NCBI RefSeq assembly: GCF_042944905.1
Contig: NZ_CP168496.1
Coordinates: 1,550,001-1,614,000 of the forward strand
From: Psychrobacillus sp042944905
GTDB taxonomy: Bacteria > Bacillota > Bacilli > Bacillales_A > Planococcaceae
DNA: 64,000 nt
Reading direction: 5' to 3'
Positions 53,249 through 62,639 of this stretch are shown piece by piece (position 1 is the first letter of the stretch; every line of letters starts with the position of its first letter). A model generated the notes under the pieces. It was given only the letters and a program-made list of their open reading frames with translations. It searched no databases and was not told the origin of the DNA. A program made the translations under genes and the position numbers.

Positions 53249-53318
53249 TATACTTTAAAACTGATTTTATGATATAGTTGAAAACAAATACTTTAGCGAG
53301 TTGAAGGGGGAAAGTGTT

Positions 53319-54500
53319 GTGCGTTATTTAACAGCAGGTGAGTCACATGGACCACAACTAACAGCAATTATTGAAGGGTTACCCGCACAATTAGAAATCA
53401 CTAGTGAACAGATTAATAAAGAGTTAAAGCGTCGACAAGGTGGGCATGGTAGAGGGCGACGAATGCAGATTGAAAAAGATACGGTAGCTATCACAGCGGG
53501 TGTCCGTCATGGAAAATCATTAGGATCTCCAGTTTGTCTTGTTGTGAACAATGATGATTGGAAGCATTGGACGAATATTATGAGAATTGAACCACTTGGG
53601 GAAGAAATTGATCCAGAAGATATTAAAAGACAAATTGCAAGACCAAGACCAGGTCATGCCGATTTGGTTGGTGGTATGAAATACGGGCACCGTGATTTAC
53701 GTAATGTACTGGAACGTTCTTCTGCAAGGGAAACTACTGTCCGTGTGGCAGTTGGAGCAGTCGCTAAGCAGTTGCTAAAACAATTAGGTATTTCAATAGT
53801 AGCTCATGTAACCAAAATAGGGGGCATTGAAGCTGACTTAAATTTAGCGAGTGGAAAGTCCATTGAAGAAATTCGAGATATTGTAGAAGCAGATCCAGTA
53901 TATTGTTTAGATCCAATAGCTTCAGCGAAGATGGTGGAAGCGATTGATTATGCAAAAAAAGCTGGCGATACAATTGGTGGCGTAGTAGAAGTAATTGTTA
54001 CAGGTATGCCTGCAGGGGTTGGAAGCTATGTTCACTATGACCGTAAGTTAGATGGAAAACTAGCAATGGCAATGATGAGTATTAATGCGTTTAAAGGTGT
54101 AGAGGTTGGTTTAGGATTTGAAATGGCGAATTTATTCGGAAGTCAAGTGCATGACCAAATCTCTTGGAATAAAGAAGATGGTTATACTCGTGATACTAAT
54201 CGTCTAGGTGGTTTAGAAGGTGGAATGTCTACTGGAATGCCAATCGTTGTGAGAGGCGTTATGAAACCAATTCCAACACTTTATAAGCCATTACAAAGCG
54301 TTGATATTGAAACGAAGGAACCATTTAAAGCTAGTATAGAACGTTCAGATAGCTGTGCGGTACCAGCAGCATCAGTTGTTGCAGAAGCAGTCATTGCTTG
54401 GGAAATAGCGGCAGCTGTTTTAGACACGTTTAACGGGGATCAGATTGAAACATTGAAAGCAGATATAGAAAGACATCGAACTTATACAAAGGGGTTTTAG
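53319..54500 (+). CDS. aroC: Chorismate synthase
   Basis: A 393-residue FMN-dependent enzyme making chorismate from EPSP, the last step of the shikimate path (called aroF in B. subtilis). Signatures GESHGPQLTAIIEG near the N-terminus, RPGHADLVGGMKYGHRD and RSSARETTVRV are intact. GTG 53319 starts the usual MRYLTAGESHG and follows GAAGGGGGAA. First gene of the aromatic supraoperon; aroB begins 3 bp downstream. Confidence 0.96.
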   Translation: MRYLTAGESHGPQLTAIIEGLPAQLEITSEQINKELKRRQGGHGRGRRMQIEKDTVAITAGVRHGKSLGSPVCLVVNNDDWKHWTNIMRIEPLGEEIDPEDIKRQIARPRPGHADLVGGMKYGHRDLRNVLERSSARETTVRVAVGAVAKQLLKQLGISIVAHVTKIGGIEADLNLASGKSIEEIRDIVEADPVYCLDPIASAKMVEAIDYAKKAGDTIGGVVEVIVTGMPAGVGSYVHYDRKLDGKLAMAMMSINAFKGVEVGLGFEMANLFGSQVHDQISWNKEDGYTRDTNRLGGLEGGMSTGMPIVVRGVMKPIPTLYKPLQSVDIETKEPFKASIERSDSCAVPAASVVAEAVIAWEIAAAVLDTFNGDQIETLKADIERHRTYTKGF

Positions 54501-54503
54501 TGT

Positions 54504-55592
54504 ATGATTATCCCAGTAAAAACGAAAGACTCTAGCTATGAAGTTCATTTAGGAGAAAATATTCTACATGGGTTTTGCGAAAGAAATATAGACGCCTTTC
54601 AAAAAGCAGATCAAATCGTTGTTATTTCGGATGAAAACGTTTGGAATTTGCATAAAATTTATTTTCAACAAAATTTTACATTTCCTTTTAAAATTCATCT
54701 TGTACCTAATGGAGAAGCATGTAAAACGTTCGAATCATATTTCAATGTCCAAACGTTTCTCCTGCAAGAAAATTGTTCAAGAAATAGTATTTTATTTGCT
54801 CTAGGTGGAGGCGCTGTTGGAGATTTAACGGGTTTTGTGGCAGCAACTTTTATGAGAGGTATCCCATTTTATCAAATTCCAACGACTATTTTAGCACATG
54901 ATAGTGCTATAGGTGGAAAAACAGCGATTAATCATCCAAATGGAAAGAATATGATTGGCGCTTTTTATCAACCGAAGGAAGTTTTATATGATTTTCATTT
55001 TCTACAAACTTTGCCTGAAACAGAAGTTCGTTCGGGACTAGCGGAAGTAATAAAACATGCACTTATTAGCGATGAAAATTGGGTAAATGAATTCTTACAT
55101 TTGGCCAGTATTGCTGATATTCAAAAACGAGAGCTTCTTGTATGGCTTGAAAAAGGAATTCGGGTTAAAGCGCAAATAGTAGAGTTAGATGAAAGAGAAC
55201 AATCATACCGTAAGTTTTTAAATTTTGGGCATACATATGGACATGCAATCGAAGCTTCTGTTGGTTATGGGAAAGTCACGCATGGAGAAGCTGTCATGAT
55301 TGGTATAATTCCTGCATTAATGTTAAGCGAATTACATGGAAAAGTGGAAGTTGGCTATGCGCATAAAGTATTTGGGCTTGCGAAAAAACTTGGATATCAA
55401 TTTCAACATGTATTAAACTGCTCTTTTGAACAATTAGCAACATTTATGTTGAAAGATAAAAAAACCACAAATGGAGAACTTCATTTTGCGTTGTTACAAA
55501 AAATAGGAGAACCTTTTGTTAAAGTTATATCTATGGAAGAAGTTAAAAAATGTGATGAACAATTAAGAAAATGGATTGAGGAGGGGAAGTAA
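54504..55592 (+). CDS. aroB: 3-dehydroquinate synthase
   Basis: A 362-residue enzyme, DAHP to 3-dehydroquinate, NAD- and metal-dependent. LGGGAVGDLTGFVAATFMRG forms the NAD and substrate site, and metal ligands lie in GLAEVIKHALI and NFGHTYGHAIE. Its stop is followed at once by aroH. Order aroC-aroB-aroH is that of Bacillus. Confidence 0.95.
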   Translation: MIIPVKTKDSSYEVHLGENILHGFCERNIDAFQKADQIVVISDENVWNLHKIYFQQNFTFPFKIHLVPNGEACKTFESYFNVQTFLLQENCSRNSILFALGGGAVGDLTGFVAATFMRGIPFYQIPTTILAHDSAIGGKTAINHPNGKNMIGAFYQPKEVLYDFHFLQTLPETEVRSGLAEVIKHALISDENWVNEFLHLASIADIQKRELLVWLEKGIRVKAQIVELDEREQSYRKFLNFGHTYGHAIEASVGYGKVTHGEAVMIGIIPALMLSELHGKVEVGYAHKVFGLAKKLGYQFQHVLNCSFEQLATFMLKDKKTTNGELHFALLQKIGEPFVKVISMEEVKKCDEQLRKWIEEGK

Positions 55593-55955
55593 GTGATCAG
55601 AGGAGTTAGAGGAGCAGTAACAGTAAGAGAAGACTCAAATGAAGAAGTACTTCGAGAAACAGCTAGACTTGTGACAGAAATGGCTAGAGCAAATGATATA
55701 AATCCAGAAACAATTGCTTCCGTCATTATATCGACAACGACAGATATCTCCTCTGCTTTTCCAGCGAGAGCAGTACGTAACTTAGACGGATGGACATTTG
55801 TACCAGTTATGTGTACGCATGAAATGAATGTCCCTGGTGCATTAGAAAAATGCATTCGATTATTAATGCATGTAAATACAGAGAAAACCCAAAAAGATAT
55901 TCAACATATTTATTTAAATAACGCTGTCCAGTTAAGAACCGATTTAGTTAAGTAA
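55593..55955 (+). CDS. aroH: Chorismate mutase (AroH type)
   Basis: A 120-residue monofunctional chorismate mutase, chorismate to prephenate, forming a trimer. MIRGVRGAVTVREDS starts it, with Arg7 at the active site, and Glu78 region plus Cys75-like VMCTHEMNVPG match the B. subtilis enzyme. GTG 55593 directly follows the aroB stop. In B. subtilis trpE comes next; here hisC follows after 24 bp. Confidence 0.95.
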   Translation: MIRGVRGAVTVREDSNEEVLRETARLVTEMARANDINPETIASVIISTTTDISSAFPARAVRNLDGWTFVPVMCTHEMNVPGALEKCIRLLMHVNTEKTQKDIQHIYLNNAVQLRTDLVK

Positions 55956-55979
55956 ATGAAAGAATGGAGGAGCTTTAAG

Positions 55980-57077
55980 ATGAAATTCAAAAAACAAATT
56001 AAAGGATTGGAAGCTTACCAACCTGGGAAAACAACGGAAGAAGTAAAAAGAATATTTAACCTAGACAAAGTGACTAAACTGGCATCTAATGAGAATCCAT
56101 ATGGAGCTTCTCCAAATGTAAAAGCATTTTTAGAAAATGCGAAAGTAAATTATGCCATTTATCCTGATGGCTATGCTTCAAAGTTACGAACTGCAGTGGC
56201 TAAACACTTAAATGTTTCGGAAAAACAATTATTATTCGGTAATGGATCTGATGATAATATATTAATTGTTTCAAGAGCAATCCTTCAACCTGGATTAAAC
56301 GCAGTGATGGCCTCTATCACTTTTGGGCAATATAAGCATAATGCAATTGTAGAAGGTGCAGAGGTTAGGGAAGTACCATTAACAAACGGGGAACATGATT
56401 TGGATAAAATGTATGAAGCAATAGATGAAAATACAGCTATCGTTTGGATCTGTAACCCGAATAATCCAACAGGAACATTAACTCCTTCGGATAAAATAAA
56501 AGAGTTTCTTGTAAGAGTACCTAGCGATGTATTGGTAGTGCTTGATGAAGCTTATACCGAATATATTACAGACGAAAAGTATGAAAGTTCCATTGGATTA
56601 TTGGAAAAACATCCAAATTTATTAATTATGCGTACTTTCTCTAAAGCATACGGATTAGCAAGTTTCCGAGTAGGGTATGCAATTGGTTCGGAAGAAGTGA
56701 TCAGTCAGCTAGAACCTACTCGTGAACCATTCAATAATACAGTATTAAGCCAGGAAGTGGCACTTATCGGCCTGGAGGACCAAAACTTTATTGATACATG
56801 CAGAGTGAAGAATAACGCCGGTAGAAAGCAATATGAAGTGTTCTGTTCAGAACGTAATCTTCATTTTTATCCTTCTCACACTAACTTCATATTGATGGAA
56901 GTTAAAGCAGATAGTGATGCAGTTTTCCAAGGGTTAATGAAGCGTGGATTTATTGTCCGTAGTGGGAATGCGTTAGGTGTACCAGGATATCTTCGTATAA
57001 CAATTGGTACAGAGGAAGAAAATATGGAGTTATTGCAAAAACTAGATGAAGTTTTACATGAGGAAGGCGTAATCTAA
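55980..57077 (+). CDS. hisC: Histidinol-phosphate / aromatic aminotransferase
   Basis: A 365-residue class I/II PLP aminotransferase. It acts in histidine synthesis and, in Bacillus, also in making tyrosine and phenylalanine, which explains its place in this operon. PLP lysine is Lys222 (TFSKAYGLASFRVGY), with Asp189, Tyr192 and Arg230 as other cofactor contacts. ATG 55980 follows TGGAGGAGC. Its stop overlaps the tyrA start (TAATGA). Confidence 0.94.
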   Translation: MKFKKQIKGLEAYQPGKTTEEVKRIFNLDKVTKLASNENPYGASPNVKAFLENAKVNYAIYPDGYASKLRTAVAKHLNVSEKQLLFGNGSDDNILIVSRAILQPGLNAVMASITFGQYKHNAIVEGAEVREVPLTNGEHDLDKMYEAIDENTAIVWICNPNNPTGTLTPSDKIKEFLVRVPSDVLVVLDEAYTEYITDEKYESSIGLLEKHPNLLIMRTFSKAYGLASFRVGYAIGSEEVISQLEPTREPFNNTVLSQEVALIGLEDQNFIDTCRVKNNAGRKQYEVFCSERNLHFYPSHTNFILMEVKADSDAVFQGLMKRGFIVRSGNALGVPGYLRITIGTEEENMELLQKLDEVLHEEGVI

Positions 57078-58177
57078 TGAAACAAACAGTTTTCATCATT
57101 GGACTCGGACTAATAGGAGGTTCTTTAGCACTTGGATTAAAGCGCAATAAAGATATTTCTATTATCGGTTACGATGCACAAAGTCATACACTTCAAACGG
57201 CCCGAAAAATTGGTATAATTGATGAAATGGCTTTTCATATTGAAGAAGGATCTGCACTTGCAGATGTGATTATATTTGCTACTCCTGTCAATGAAACAAT
57301 TCGATTAATGTATGAAATGCCTAAATGGAGTCTTAAGAAACAAGTAATCGTAACAGATACAGGAAGTACAAAAAACGAAATCATGAAAGCGGCTCTAAGG
57401 TTAAAAGAAATGGGCATTACATTTATCGGCGGACATCCGATGGCTGGTTCCCATAAAAGTGGGGTAGAGGCTGCGCGTGCACATCTATTTGAGAATGCAT
57501 TTTATATGCTTACTCCATTTGAAAATGAAAATAAAAAAGAAGTAAAAATACTTTCTGATATATTACAAGTTACAAAAGCAAAAGTTGTTCAAGTGAATGC
57601 AGTAGAACATGATCATATGACAGCGGTTGTTAGCCATTTCCCTCATTTGGTTGCTGCCTCACTTGTGCACCAACTTGCTGGAGAAAATGAACAATTTCCT
57701 TTTACGAAGCAACTTGCTGCTGGTGGGTTTCGTGATTTAACAAGGATTGCTTCAGCAAATCCAATTATGTGGCGAGATATTACGCTTCAAAATCGCAAGG
57801 AGTTAAGTAATCAATTACGCATGTGGTCAGAAGAAATGAACAAGCTTCAAAACCTTTTGCTACATGGGGAAGCAGATGAAATAGAAACTTATTTTTCAAA
57901 AGCTAAACAAGTTCGTGACGAGCTCCCAATTACAACGCAAGGTGCTATGTTTTCTGTATTTGATTTATATGTCGATGTACCGGATTATCCAGGGGTAATT
58001 TCTGAAATTACTGGTTATTTAGCTAAAGACAATATAAGCATTACAAACTTACGAATTGTGGAAACTCGTGAAGATATTTTTGGGATTTTAGTAGTTAGTT
58101 TTCAAACAATAGATGATCGTGCTAAAGCTGTTAAATGTATAGCTAATAATACAACATTTGAAACATATATTTCTTAA
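57077..58177 (+). CDS. tyrA: Prephenate dehydrogenase with ACT domain
   Basis: A 366-residue NAD-dependent enzyme, prephenate to 4-hydroxyphenylpyruvate on the tyrosine branch. The Rossmann motif GLGLIGGSLA is at residues 7-16. DTGSTK and GGHPMAGSHKSG are family motifs. An ACT domain (about 293-366) at the C-terminus probably senses tyrosine. Coupled to hisC by a 1-bp overlap. Confidence 0.95.
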   Translation: MKQTVFIIGLGLIGGSLALGLKRNKDISIIGYDAQSHTLQTARKIGIIDEMAFHIEEGSALADVIIFATPVNETIRLMYEMPKWSLKKQVIVTDTGSTKNEIMKAALRLKEMGITFIGGHPMAGSHKSGVEAARAHLFENAFYMLTPFENENKKEVKILSDILQVTKAKVVQVNAVEHDHMTAVVSHFPHLVAASLVHQLAGENEQFPFTKQLAAGGFRDLTRIASANPIMWRDITLQNRKELSNQLRMWSEEMNKLQNLLLHGEADEIETYFSKAKQVRDELPITTQGAMFSVFDLYVDVPDYPGVISEITGYLAKDNISITNLRIVETREDIFGILVVSFQTIDDRAKAVKCIANNTTFETYIS

Positions 58178-58192
58178 GGGAGGAGAATTACT

Positions 58193-59479
58193 ATGAGTAA
58201 AGAATTAGATTATGCACAGCCCTCCTTGCAAGGAACAATACGAATACCTGGCGATAAATCCATTTCTCACCGTTCTATCATGTTTGGTGCCATAGCAAAA
58301 GGGACAACTACGGTAGAAGGATTCTTGCAAAGCGATGACTGTTTAGCGACAATTGATTGCTTCACTAAGCTAGGTGTGAAAATTTTGGTAGAAGCTGAAG
58401 CTGTTCAAATTGTAAGCAATGGAATAGATGCTTGGAATGAACCAAGTGAAATCTTATATACAGGTAACTCTGGTACAACTACAAGACTCATGCTCGGTAT
58501 ATTAGCAGGTTCAAATGTTTCGAGTGTTTTAATTGGCGACGAATCTATTCAAAAGCGTCCAATGAAACGAGTAACTGTTCCGCTCAAGCAAATGGGAGCT
58601 CATTTTATTGGTAGAGACGACGCACGGTTTACACCAATCGCAGTGGAGGGTAAAAAGCTTCAAGCCATCCAGTATAAAATGCCCGTAGCAAGTGCACAAG
58701 TGAAATCTGCGATATTATTCGCGGGTTTACATGCTGAAGGTGAGACAGTGGTAACTGAAATGGAAACTTCCCGTGACCATACAGAAAGAATGCTTCGTCA
58801 TTTCGGAGCGAACATAGCCGTAGAAGGCAAAAAAATTCGTTTACAAGGACCGCAAGAACTTAGAAGTACTCATGTTGTGGTACCAGGAGATATTTCATCT
58901 GCTGCGTTCTTTTTAGTTGCTGGTGCAATCGTACCTAACAGTAAACTAGTACTTCAAAACGTTGGATTAAACCCTACTAGAACAGGAATTATGGATGTTC
59001 TTCAGGAAATGGATGCTCAAGTATCCATTCGACCCTTAAATAATGTGAGCCATGAAGAAATAGGGGATATTACGATTAGTACATCTGAACTAATAGGGAC
59101 AGAAATATGTGGGGAACTAATCCCACGATTAATCGATGAAATTCCAATTATTGCATTACTTGCAACGCAAGCAAGAGGTAGAACGGTAATTAAAGATGCG
59201 GAAGAGCTGAAAGTAAAAGAAACCAATCGTATTGATGCGGTTGTAACCGAGTTAAAGAAACTTGGAGCTAATATTACTGCAACGGATGATGGAATGATTA
59301 TTGAAGGACCAACACTTTTACATGGTGCTGATTTGCTTACTTATGGAGATCACCGGATTGGTATGATGGCTGCAATTGCATCTCTTGTCACATCCAGTGC
59401 AGTAACAATAGACAATGAGATGTGCGTTGGTGTTTCTTATCCAAACTTTTTTGAACAACTTTCAAGTGTGATAAAATAG
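58193..59479 (+). CDS. aroA: 3-phosphoshikimate 1-carboxyvinyltransferase (EPSP synthase)
   Basis: A 428-residue enzyme joining shikimate 3-phosphate and phosphoenolpyruvate (called aroE in B. subtilis). IPGDKSISHRS (18-28), GNSGTTTRLM, KETNRI and DHRIGMM are active-site motifs; the Gly-to-Ala substitution seen in class II glyphosate-tolerant forms is the general Firmicutes pattern GNSGTT here, with class not judged. ATG 58193 follows AGGGAGGAG. End of the supraoperon. Confidence 0.95.
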   Translation: MSKELDYAQPSLQGTIRIPGDKSISHRSIMFGAIAKGTTTVEGFLQSDDCLATIDCFTKLGVKILVEAEAVQIVSNGIDAWNEPSEILYTGNSGTTTRLMLGILAGSNVSSVLIGDESIQKRPMKRVTVPLKQMGAHFIGRDDARFTPIAVEGKKLQAIQYKMPVASAQVKSAILFAGLHAEGETVVTEMETSRDHTERMLRHFGANIAVEGKKIRLQGPQELRSTHVVVPGDISSAAFFLVAGAIVPNSKLVLQNVGLNPTRTGIMDVLQEMDAQVSIRPLNNVSHEEIGDITISTSELIGTEICGELIPRLIDEIPIIALLATQARGRTVIKDAEELKVKETNRIDAVVTELKKLGANITATDDGMIIEGPTLLHGADLLTYGDHRIGMMAAIASLVTSSAVTIDNEMCVGVSYPNFFEQLSSVIK

Positions 59480-59481
59480 TG

Positions 59482-59509
59482 AACTCTCCTTAATCGGAGG
59501 GTTTTTTTC
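59482..59509 (+). terminator. Terminator of the aro supraoperon
   Basis: An 8-bp stem with wobble pairs (59482-59489 with 59496-59503), then T run. Confidence 0.8.
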
Positions 59510-59569
59510 TTGTATGACGTTTAACTGTCCTGTACGATGAAAAGGACACTAGAAGGATAGGTGAATTGA

Positions 59570-60811
59570 TTGGAAAAATTAGAGCCATTTATTGAAGCGA
59601 TAGAACAAGGAAATATGGAAAAGCTAAATGACATGATCGATTCTTTTTTAATAGAACCGGATGCCGAAACACAATATGAGTTGGCTGATGTATTGACCCA
59701 ATATGGATATACGGAAGAAGCGATAAAAGTTTTAGCTCACCTTCAATTTTTATTTCCAGATGAAAGTCAATTAAAAATTGATCAAGCTCAGCTATTTTTA
59801 GAAATGGATAAGGAAGATGAAGCGTTAAATCTCTTAACAAGTGTAGAAAAATCGAGTGAAGCATACCCACAAGCCCTACTTACTCTGGCGGATTATTATC
59901 AAATGATCGGTCTGTATGAAGTAGCTGAACAAAAAATAGATGAAGCGATTGCAATTATGCCAAACGAACCATTATTACTATATGCCAAAGGAGAAATATT
60001 ATTTGAAACTGGTAGATATTTAGAGGCTGCTAGAGTTTTAGAGAATCTTTTGCCATTACAAGATTCCATTCAAGGAGTCGATTTACCTTTGAAGCTTGCT
60101 GAAATTTATAGTGCCGGAGCAGCTTATGAAGAAGCGATTCCATACTATGCAGAAGCTTTGAAAAAAGAAGTATCACCTGATGTTTTATTTCATGCAGCAT
60201 ACGCATCATTTCAAGTGCAGCATTATGATACAGCAGTAAATCAATTAGAAAATTTACTAGAGATAGATCCGGACTATTTTTCAGGCTATATGTTGTTAGC
60301 TGAAACATATGCAATGCTGGAGAAAAACGAAGAAGCATTGAAAGCAATAACAAATGGAATTGCTCGTGATGAATTTGAAAAAGAATATTATTTATTTGCA
60401 GGTAAAATTTCGTTAAAAATGGGTAAAGTGAAAGAAGCAGAGTCATTTTTACAAGAAGCAATTGCGCTAGATCCAGAATATATGGATGCGATTTTCATTC
60501 TTTCTTCTTTATTTTCTAAGGAAGAAAAAGATGAAGAGCTGATTGAACTATATGAAACGTTGAAAAATGAACATTTTGAATGGTCGTCCATGTATCCATT
60601 TTTAGCGGATGCTTTTAATCGATTAGAAATTTACGAAAAAGCATACGAATTTTATAAGTTAGCATATACTGAACTTAAGGACGATGCACAATTTTTGGGT
60701 AAATATGTATACTTTCTACTTGAAGAAGGAAAAAGAGAAGAAGCTCTAGAAGTAATAGTTCTATTACAGGAATTAGAGCCGGAAAATAGTACATGGTTTG
60801 AAATGACCTAA
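59570..60811 (+). CDS. ypiA: TPR-repeat protein YpiA
   Basis: A 413-residue, highly acidic protein made of about ten tetratricopeptide repeats. Alternating helices with patterns such as LADYYQMIGLYEVAEQKIDEAIAI and AYASFQVQHYDTAVNQLENLL are plain. Such proteins act as scaffolds; the partner is unknown. TTG 59570 follows GATAGGTG. ypiA, ypiB, ypiF and the qcr genes follow aroA in B. subtilis also. Confidence 0.88.
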   Translation: MEKLEPFIEAIEQGNMEKLNDMIDSFLIEPDAETQYELADVLTQYGYTEEAIKVLAHLQFLFPDESQLKIDQAQLFLEMDKEDEALNLLTSVEKSSEAYPQALLTLADYYQMIGLYEVAEQKIDEAIAIMPNEPLLLYAKGEILFETGRYLEAARVLENLLPLQDSIQGVDLPLKLAEIYSAGAAYEEAIPYYAEALKKEVSPDVLFHAAYASFQVQHYDTAVNQLENLLEIDPDYFSGYMLLAETYAMLEKNEEALKAITNGIARDEFEKEYYLFAGKISLKMGKVKEAESFLQEAIALDPEYMDAIFILSSLFSKEEKDEELIELYETLKNEHFEWSSMYPFLADAFNRLEIYEKAYEFYKLAYTELKDDAQFLGKYVYFLLEEGKREEALEVIVLLQELEPENSTWFEMT

Positions 60812-60947
60812 TTTATCCGTACATTGCTGAATTAGGTTAAGCCTCGGGCATTTTGTAAAGGAGTTCATCGAGCTTGCTCAATGCAATATCTGGACGCAAA
60901 TAGGCTAAGGCGAATTTGATTGGACAAAAAAAGGAAGGAGAGGTTAC

Positions 60948-61499
60948 GTGACTGCTTCTGTTTCAGTTGGCGAGAAGAAAGAATTTGTCCGTTGGTTTTT
61001 GAAAAAATATCAAATGAAAAGAAGAGAGTGCGTCTGGATATTGAATTACTTAATTAGTCATGAAACATTATTAAATAATGTACATTTCGTGGAGGAAGCT
61101 CATTATTGTCCCCGAGCAATGGTTATGTCCGTTACAACTTCTTCGGGTATACCTTTTCGATTTTATAAAGGAAGCATTATGACAGCTGACGCGGAAAAAT
61201 CATTTCATGATTTGAGGCTGCATCCTGAGGAAGAAATGTACATCCAGTTAAACTTTCAAACTGTTCCACCAAGTCCAGAATACTTAGCTGTTTTAGAAGA
61301 AAACCCTTATATGCCGAAGTATTTGCATATTAGTGAAAAAGATAAGCTTATTGTAGAAGATGTATTGTCGGAGAGTTTACACTTTTTTCAAGTTGAACAG
61401 TTACAAAAACAAATAGATCAAGCAATTGATCAAAATAATAAAGAAAAATTTCTTGAACTTTCTGCCTTGTGGAAAGAACTAGTAGCTAAAGAAATTTAG
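60948..61499 (+). CDS. ypiB: UPF0302 protein YpiB
   Basis: A 183-residue protein of the conserved UPF0302 family, function unknown. An N-terminal helical region is followed by the family stretch ILNYLISHETLLNNVHFVE and an acidic tail. GTG 60948 follows a very good AAGGAAGGAGAGG. ypiF begins 11 bp after its stop, forming a pair. Confidence 0.88.
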   Translation: MTASVSVGEKKEFVRWFLKKYQMKRRECVWILNYLISHETLLNNVHFVEEAHYCPRAMVMSVTTSSGIPFRFYKGSIMTADAEKSFHDLRLHPEEEMYIQLNFQTVPPSPEYLAVLEENPYMPKYLHISEKDKLIVEDVLSESLHFFQVEQLQKQIDQAIDQNNKEKFLELSALWKELVAKEI

Positions 61500-61510
61500 G
61501 AGAGATAATC

Positions 61511-61957
61511 ATGCATTGGAACGGAAAAGATAGTGCTGTATTTCAAGCACAAAAAGAATATATAGATACTGCAATAATTCCCTTAACATTAATCGATGGG
61601 TCTGACAGTGGATTCCAATTTGCGGCCTCTGCTGCAGACTTCGTTTTATCATTAGGAAATATAATTGAAAATCAATTTAAAGGAAGGATCGTCTTATTTC
61701 CTTCCTTCTCTTATACTAAAAATCAGGACAAGCATTTATTGTTAGAAAATTGGTTGGAAGAATTGAAAAAGGCACAATTCAAACATATATTTTTCCTTAC
61801 TTCTGATCGTGATTGGATTACAATGGAAGAAGAGCAAAATGTTTTTTGGATACCTTCTATACCGCTAGAATCAATGGATCAAAAAATGAAAAATTCTGTT
61901 TTAGAAGATCAACTCCGTCAACTTATACCCACTTTTGCTAAAAAATGGGCAAATTAA
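61511..61957 (+). CDS. ypiF: DUF2487 protein YpiF
   Basis: A 148-residue protein of unknown function, DUF2487 family, with an alpha/beta pattern and no membrane span. Begins MHWNGKDSAVF, typical of the family, and ends KKWAN. Located just before qcrA as in B. subtilis. ATG 61511 follows TAGGAGAG. Confidence 0.85.
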   Translation: MHWNGKDSAVFQAQKEYIDTAIIPLTLIDGSDSGFQFAASAADFVLSLGNIIENQFKGRIVLFPSFSYTKNQDKHLLLENWLEELKKAQFKHIFFLTSDRDWITMEEEQNVFWIPSIPLESMDQKMKNSVLEDQLRQLIPTFAKKWAN

Positions 61958-62012
61958 TGACGATATCATTCATTAATTGTTCACAAAGTTCATAATTCAT
62001 TTCTCTGAAATA

Positions 62013-62041
62013 TTGACCTTCCTTTTTTATTGATATATCAT
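62013..62041 (+). promoter_or_regulatory. Promoter of the qcr operon
   Basis: TTGACC at 62013-62018 and TATCAT at 62036-62041 with a 17-bp spacer, 75 bp ahead of qcrA. A fair sigma-A promoter. Confidence 0.55.
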
Positions 62042-62115
62042 GTATATGTCCTAGTATTATTAATTTAAGCAAGTATGTCCATTGGACTGACCTTTAAGTT
62101 AGAGGGGGGAAAAGG

Positions 62116-62619
62116 ATGAGTAACAATAAGGTTTCAAGACGTCAGTTTCTAAGTTATACATTAACAGGTGTTGGTGGATTTATGGCAGCTGGAATGCTAA
62201 TGCCAATGGCACGTTTTGCAATTGATCCAGTTTTGCAAAAAAAAGCTGGTGGAAACTTCGTTCAAACTGATAAAAAGGTTGCAGAAATTACGGATGCTCC
62301 TGTACGCGTGGATTTTACTTTTGAACAAGTGGATGCATGGTACAAGTCTGATGTAACGAATACTGCATGGGTTTACAAAGAAGGAGATCAAATTATCGCT
62401 CTTTCTCCAGTATGTAAGCATTTAGGTTGTACAGTGAACTGGGAAGGTGACCCAGCACACAAAAATCAATTCTACTGTCCATGTCATGGTGGTCGCTATG
62501 AGAAAAACGGAAAGAATGTTCCAAAAACACCACCTCTAGGTCCGTTGGATCAATATGAAGTTCGTGAAAAAGACGGTTTCATAGAAATTGGAAAAGCAAT
62601 ACCTAACACATTAGTTTAA
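62116..62619 (+). CDS. qcrA: Menaquinol:cytochrome c reductase Rieske iron-sulfur subunit
   Basis: A 167-residue Rieske protein carrying a [2Fe-2S] cluster. Ligands are Cys100, His102, Cys121 and His124 (CKHLGC and CPCHGG), with a disulfide between Cys105 and Cys123. The N-terminus has SRRQFLSY followed by a hydrophobic span, the twin-arginine export pattern expected for Rieske proteins. ATG 62116 follows AGGGGGGAAAAGG. First gene of qcrABC. Confidence 0.96.
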   Translation: MSNNKVSRRQFLSYTLTGVGGFMAAGMLMPMARFAIDPVLQKKAGGNFVQTDKKVAEITDAPVRVDFTFEQVDAWYKSDVTNTAWVYKEGDQIIALSPVCKHLGCTVNWEGDPAHKNQFYCPCHGGRYEKNGKNVPKTPPLGPLDQYEVREKDGFIEIGKAIPNTLV

Positions 62620-62639
62620 AGTAAGGGGGTACGACATCA

